Shown piece by piece: positions 62,382-64,000 of a stretch of DNA of 64,000 nucleotides (its first letter is position 1; every line of letters begins with the position of its first letter). The position numbers were made by a program, and so were the translations under genes. Origin of the DNA: Nageia nagi (lineage: Eukaryota > Pinophyta); assembly GCA_050084985.1 (NCBI GenBank), contig JBITNC010000002.1:18910001-18974000 (forward strand). Direction: 5' to 3'. The notes under the pieces were generated by a model, which was not told where the DNA came from, did no database searches, and worked only from the letters and a program-made list of their open reading frames with translations.

Positions 62382-64000
62382 TACTCCCCTTACTGGTAAG
62401 AGGACTAACAATCAAGTCTCTTAATAGCACAAATTGAGATTTTGCCATCGATTTTGTGAAGATATCCGCCACTTGGTCTTGTGTTGGACAATACCTCAAG
62501 TTTATCATTCCTTTCTCCACCAAATCTCAAATGAAATGAATCTTCAAATCAAAGTGCTTGGTTCTAGAATGGTGGATAGGATTGTGTGCCAACTTGATGG
62601 CACTTTGGTTGTCACAAAAAATTGTTGTTTCTTGAGTTTGCTCCTCTCCAATTTCTTTCAACACTTTTCTCAACCATAGTGCTTGTGTTGAAGCACTTGT
62701 CACAGCCACATACTTAGCTTTCGTACTAGAAAGAGCTACTGTAGATTGTTTTTGAGAGCTCCATGATATCAAACCTGATCCAAGAGAGAAGCAATTCCCA
62801 CTTGTGCTCTTTCTATCATCCAAATTGCTACCCCAATCACTATCACTGAAACCTGTGAGTTGGAGCTTAGAATCACATGTATAATGTATTCCATAATCAA
62901 TGGTTCCCTTCACATACCTTAGTATTCTTTTTGCTGCCTTGAGATGTACAGCAGATGGATCACTCATGTATCTTGCCATCAAAGATACACTAAATTGCAA
63001 ATCCGGTCTTATGTTTGTCAAAAACATAAGACTGCCAACAATGCTCCTATATTGCTTTTTGTCAACTTTTGGTTCTCCATCCTCCTTACAAAGGTGTTCT
63101 CCATGGGCTATAGGTGTTGCTATAGGTGTGTAATTGTCCATTTTGAATCTTTTGAGCATGTCTCTTGCATATTTGGATTGAGACACAAAGATTTCATCTT
63201 GCGTTTGATGCACCTCCAAGCCAAGAAAGTAGCTCATCAAACCAAGATCTTTCATGTCAAACTTAGCGATCATATGAGTTTTGAAATCTTCATTCATCTT
63301 CTTATTATTGCCCATGAATATCAAATCATCTACATACAAGCAAACAATCAAAATATCAGTAGCACTTTTCTTAAAATACAAGGTAGGTTCACTTACACTT
63401 CTTTGAAAACCCACACTTTTGAAGTATACATCAAATCTTGTATACCAAGCTCTTGGAGCTTGCTTCAGCCCATATAGTGCCTTCTTGAGCTTGTATACAT
63501 GGTCTTCTATTCCTGAAACCTCAAAACCTTGAGGTTGTGCTACATACACCTCTTCATTGATGTCACCATTCAAAAATGCACTTTTCACATCCATGTGTTG
63601 GACTGTCCAACCCTTACTTGTTGCCAAAGAGAGTGCCAATCTGATTGTTTCTTGTCTTGCAACCGGTGCAAATGTCTCCTCAAAATCCACTCCATACTGC
63701 TGAGTGAATCCCTTTGCCACTAGCCTTGCTTTGTACCTCTCAACACTACCATCACTCTTGCATTTTTTTTTGTACACCCATTTGGAACCAACCATTTTCT
63801 TACCTTTGGGCAACTTGCAAAGTTCCCAAGTATCATTTCTTTCAATAGCATCAATCTCTTCTTTCATAGCTTGCATCCAAACACCATTAGAACAAGCTTC
63901 TTCATAACAAGATGGCTCAACAATAGCAATATTTGTATTTGAAATAGAATTTGAAACACATGAAACAGCATAATTTACCACTTCACCTTTGGGCTCTCCA
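62329..64000 (-). pseudogene. pol: Copia polyprotein, RT-RNase H part, one stop, 5' end beyond window
   Basis: Open on minus from the window edge to 62530 (the frame continues past 63981, so the start is outside), then a TGA at 62527-62529 and in-frame continuation to a TAG at 62329. The stop sits where active elements have Arg in KIHFIRE, so a single CGA-to-TGA change is likely. Counting from the GTG at 63981: RT with MDVKSAFLNG (Asp131) and the intact catalytic YVDD (216-219); RNase H with SDSDW (380-382), CDNQS (Asp457) and HHSRTKHFD. The RNase H STEAEY motif reads STKAKY (421, 423), so the expected catalytic Glu is Lys. After the stop come YCPTQDQVADIFTK and the usual C-terminus. The final codons overlap the polypurine tract and the LTR start, which is typical. 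Clearly younger than Copia A1/A2, but dead. Confidence 0.85.
62382..62394 (-). other. Polypurine tract of the younger Copia element
   Basis: Minus strand GTAAGGGGAGTA, immediately before the LTR start TGAAGAATTTG. It primes plus-strand synthesis in this family. It lies within the last codons of the polyprotein frame. Confidence 0.65.

Noticed and set aside
62434-63907. Plus-strand frames of 64-177 codons over the younger Copia
   Set aside because: They are antisense shadows of the RT-RNase H frame on the minus strand.

Overview
The window is strongly AT-rich nuclear plant DNA: one compact, intact-looking gene in a large expanse of decayed retroelements, segmental duplications and tandem arrays. 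The gene is an R2R3-MYB transcription factor with the canonical three-exon structure. Interstitial TTTAGGG repeats (the plant telomere type), tRNA-Met-primed Copia elements, Ty3/Gypsy relics and plant-mobile-domain relics all fit a seed plant. The very sparse genes and old, nested elements suggest a gymnosperm, but that is inference; no species marker is visible.

Layout. 1-12.8 kb: intergenic DNA with a decayed plant-mobile-domain ORF (4.7-6.5 kb, +), a Ty3/Gypsy Gag relic (7.7-8.6 kb, -) and several short tandem repeats. 12.88-14.7 kb: promoter, R2R3-MYB gene (coding exons 13106-13241, 13361-13490, 13569-14625) and poly(A) signal. 15.6-24.6 kb: repeat block A1, made of a host repeat with an unidentified minus-strand coding relic, interrupted by an old minus-strand Copia element with both LTRs, a primer-binding site, a polypurine tract and recognisable Gag, CCHC, protease, integrase, RT and RNase H relics. 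27.5-29.6 kb: a less AT-rich, gene-like island (copy 1). 30.9-31.85 kb: a 72-bp tandem repeat leading into a 234-codon unidentified ORF. 33.2-40.7 kb: a Gypsy Gag relic (+), a dispersed direct repeat, a second plant-mobile-domain relic (+) and a Gypsy integrase C-terminus (-). 41.2-50.05 kb: five head-to-tail units of about 1.73-1.82 kb. 51.1-53.07 kb: gene-like island copy 2. 53.08-61.98 kb: repeat block A2, homologous to A1, whose Copia copy has lost its RT palm and RNase H region and instead carries an AGGTTAAAAAATTTTT array and an interstitial telomeric array. 61.98-64 kb: a younger minus-strand Copia element (406-bp LTR, polypurine tract, nearly intact RT-RNase H), inserted in the LTR of the older one and running off the window.

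How it fits together. Only the MYB gene looks functional. It most resembles the MYB9/MYB107/MYB93/MYB41-type clades, known in angiosperms for suberin/cutin and stress regulation, but the exact clade needs a tree. The rest records retroelement insertion, block duplication, unequal crossing-over and complex break repair. No clear new enzymatic or defence-like system is visible. The best candidates for something undescribed are the duplicated gene-like islands (27.5 and 51.1 kb), the telomere-like/AT array with its chimeric junction (57.36-58.80 kb), the 1.8-kb array with non-neighbouring unit relationships, and the unidentified coding relic shared by A1 and A2. All identities and boundaries were judged by eye.
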